Assembly (NCBI GenBank): GCA_002415085.1
Contig: DIBV01000013.1
Location: forward strand, 186,874 to 250,873
Reading direction: 5' to 3'
DNA from: Arsukibacterium sp. UBA5043
Lineage (GTDB): Bacteria > Pseudomonadota > Gammaproteobacteria > Enterobacterales > Alteromonadaceae
DNA length: 64,000 bases
The position numbers were made by a program, and so were the translations under genes. How positions within the stretch are numbered: the stretch's first letter is position 1; each line of letters begins with the position of its first letter. This document shows positions 63,967 through 64,000 of the stretch, piece by piece. Under the pieces are notes generated by a model that saw nothing but the letters and a program-made list of their open reading frames with translations, ran no database searches and was not told where the DNA came from.

Positions 63967-64000
63967 TCGTTTTTTAACGCAAGGTGGTGTCGCGGTTTTA

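Noticed and set aside
1-64000. tRNA, rRNA, CRISPR, IS element or prophage
   Set aside because: No cloverleaf-like sequence in intergenic gaps, no regular repeat-spacer array, no transposase or integrase frame.

Overview
The window looks like chromosomal DNA of a marine or freshwater gammaproteobacterium of about 50% GC, most like the Rheinheimera / Alishewanella / Arsukibacterium group near the Alteromonadales. This placement is an inference from the gene set (long CysG, E. coli-like cysJIH, ilvGMDA with an attenuated leader, YbdG, YihG, SpeA, CnoX, ArfA). No rRNA, tRNA, CRISPR array, transposase or prophage genes were found.

Layout. 0-2 kb: tail of a DUF6671 gene, a Sua5/TsaC tRNA-modification gene and a DUF2884 periplasmic protein. 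2.3-13.2 kb: sulfate assimilation (cysJ, cysI, cysH; then cysG for siroheme and cysQ for PAP removal), interrupted by a YbdG-type mechanosensitive channel and the ahpC/ahpF peroxide system. 13.2-17.8 kb: rsuA, a START-domain protein, an AT-richer DUF3015/DUF4105 pair and small proteins. 18.0-24.0 kb: branched-chain amino acid operon with leader peptide, attenuator, ilvG, ilvM, ilvD and ilvA but no ilvE. Two palindromic repeat elements lie between ilvD and ilvA.

24.0-29.1 kb is an accessory stretch of toxin/defence-type genes: an MNT/HEPN pair, a Tse2-like toxin with a very small downstream partner, a decayed antitoxin, an Abi-alpha protein, a RiboL-PSP HEPN protein and a HipA-like kinase with DUF3037. 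arfA, with a hairpin inside its coding region, sits among them.

29-36 kb: a hydrolase, a hypothetical gene and yjjX, then a tightly coupled four-gene operon (membrane protein, ketoacyl-synthase III, heme-oxygenase-like diiron enzyme, uncharacterised protein) that looks like an unstudied fatty-acid-derived pathway, followed by an APC permease. 36.5-41.4 kb: an envelope-stress-like group (BON protein, DUF4398 and OmpA lipoproteins, an ElaB-like protein, GGDEF enzyme, Crp/Fnr regulator, lmo0937-like peptide) in which two genes carry near-identical promoter/leader sequences.

41.4-55 kb: S9 peptidase, small proteins, an Nramp-like transporter lacking the usual metal motifs, the second acetolactate synthase (ilvIH), CnoX, a METTL25-like methyltransferase, two tandem YihG-type acyltransferases, and divergent speA/speE for polyamines. 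55.6-64 kb: TonB-dependent receptor, OmpA lipoprotein, DUF4124-like protein, proB, a short GlpD-like oxidoreductase and a chemotaxis receptor.

The best candidates for undescribed biology are the KAS III / diiron operon (31.8-35.0 kb), the Tse2-like two-gene module (25.0-25.6 kb) and the hairpin repeat family with a constant AGGGAT loop (17.9 and 22.2-22.4 kb).
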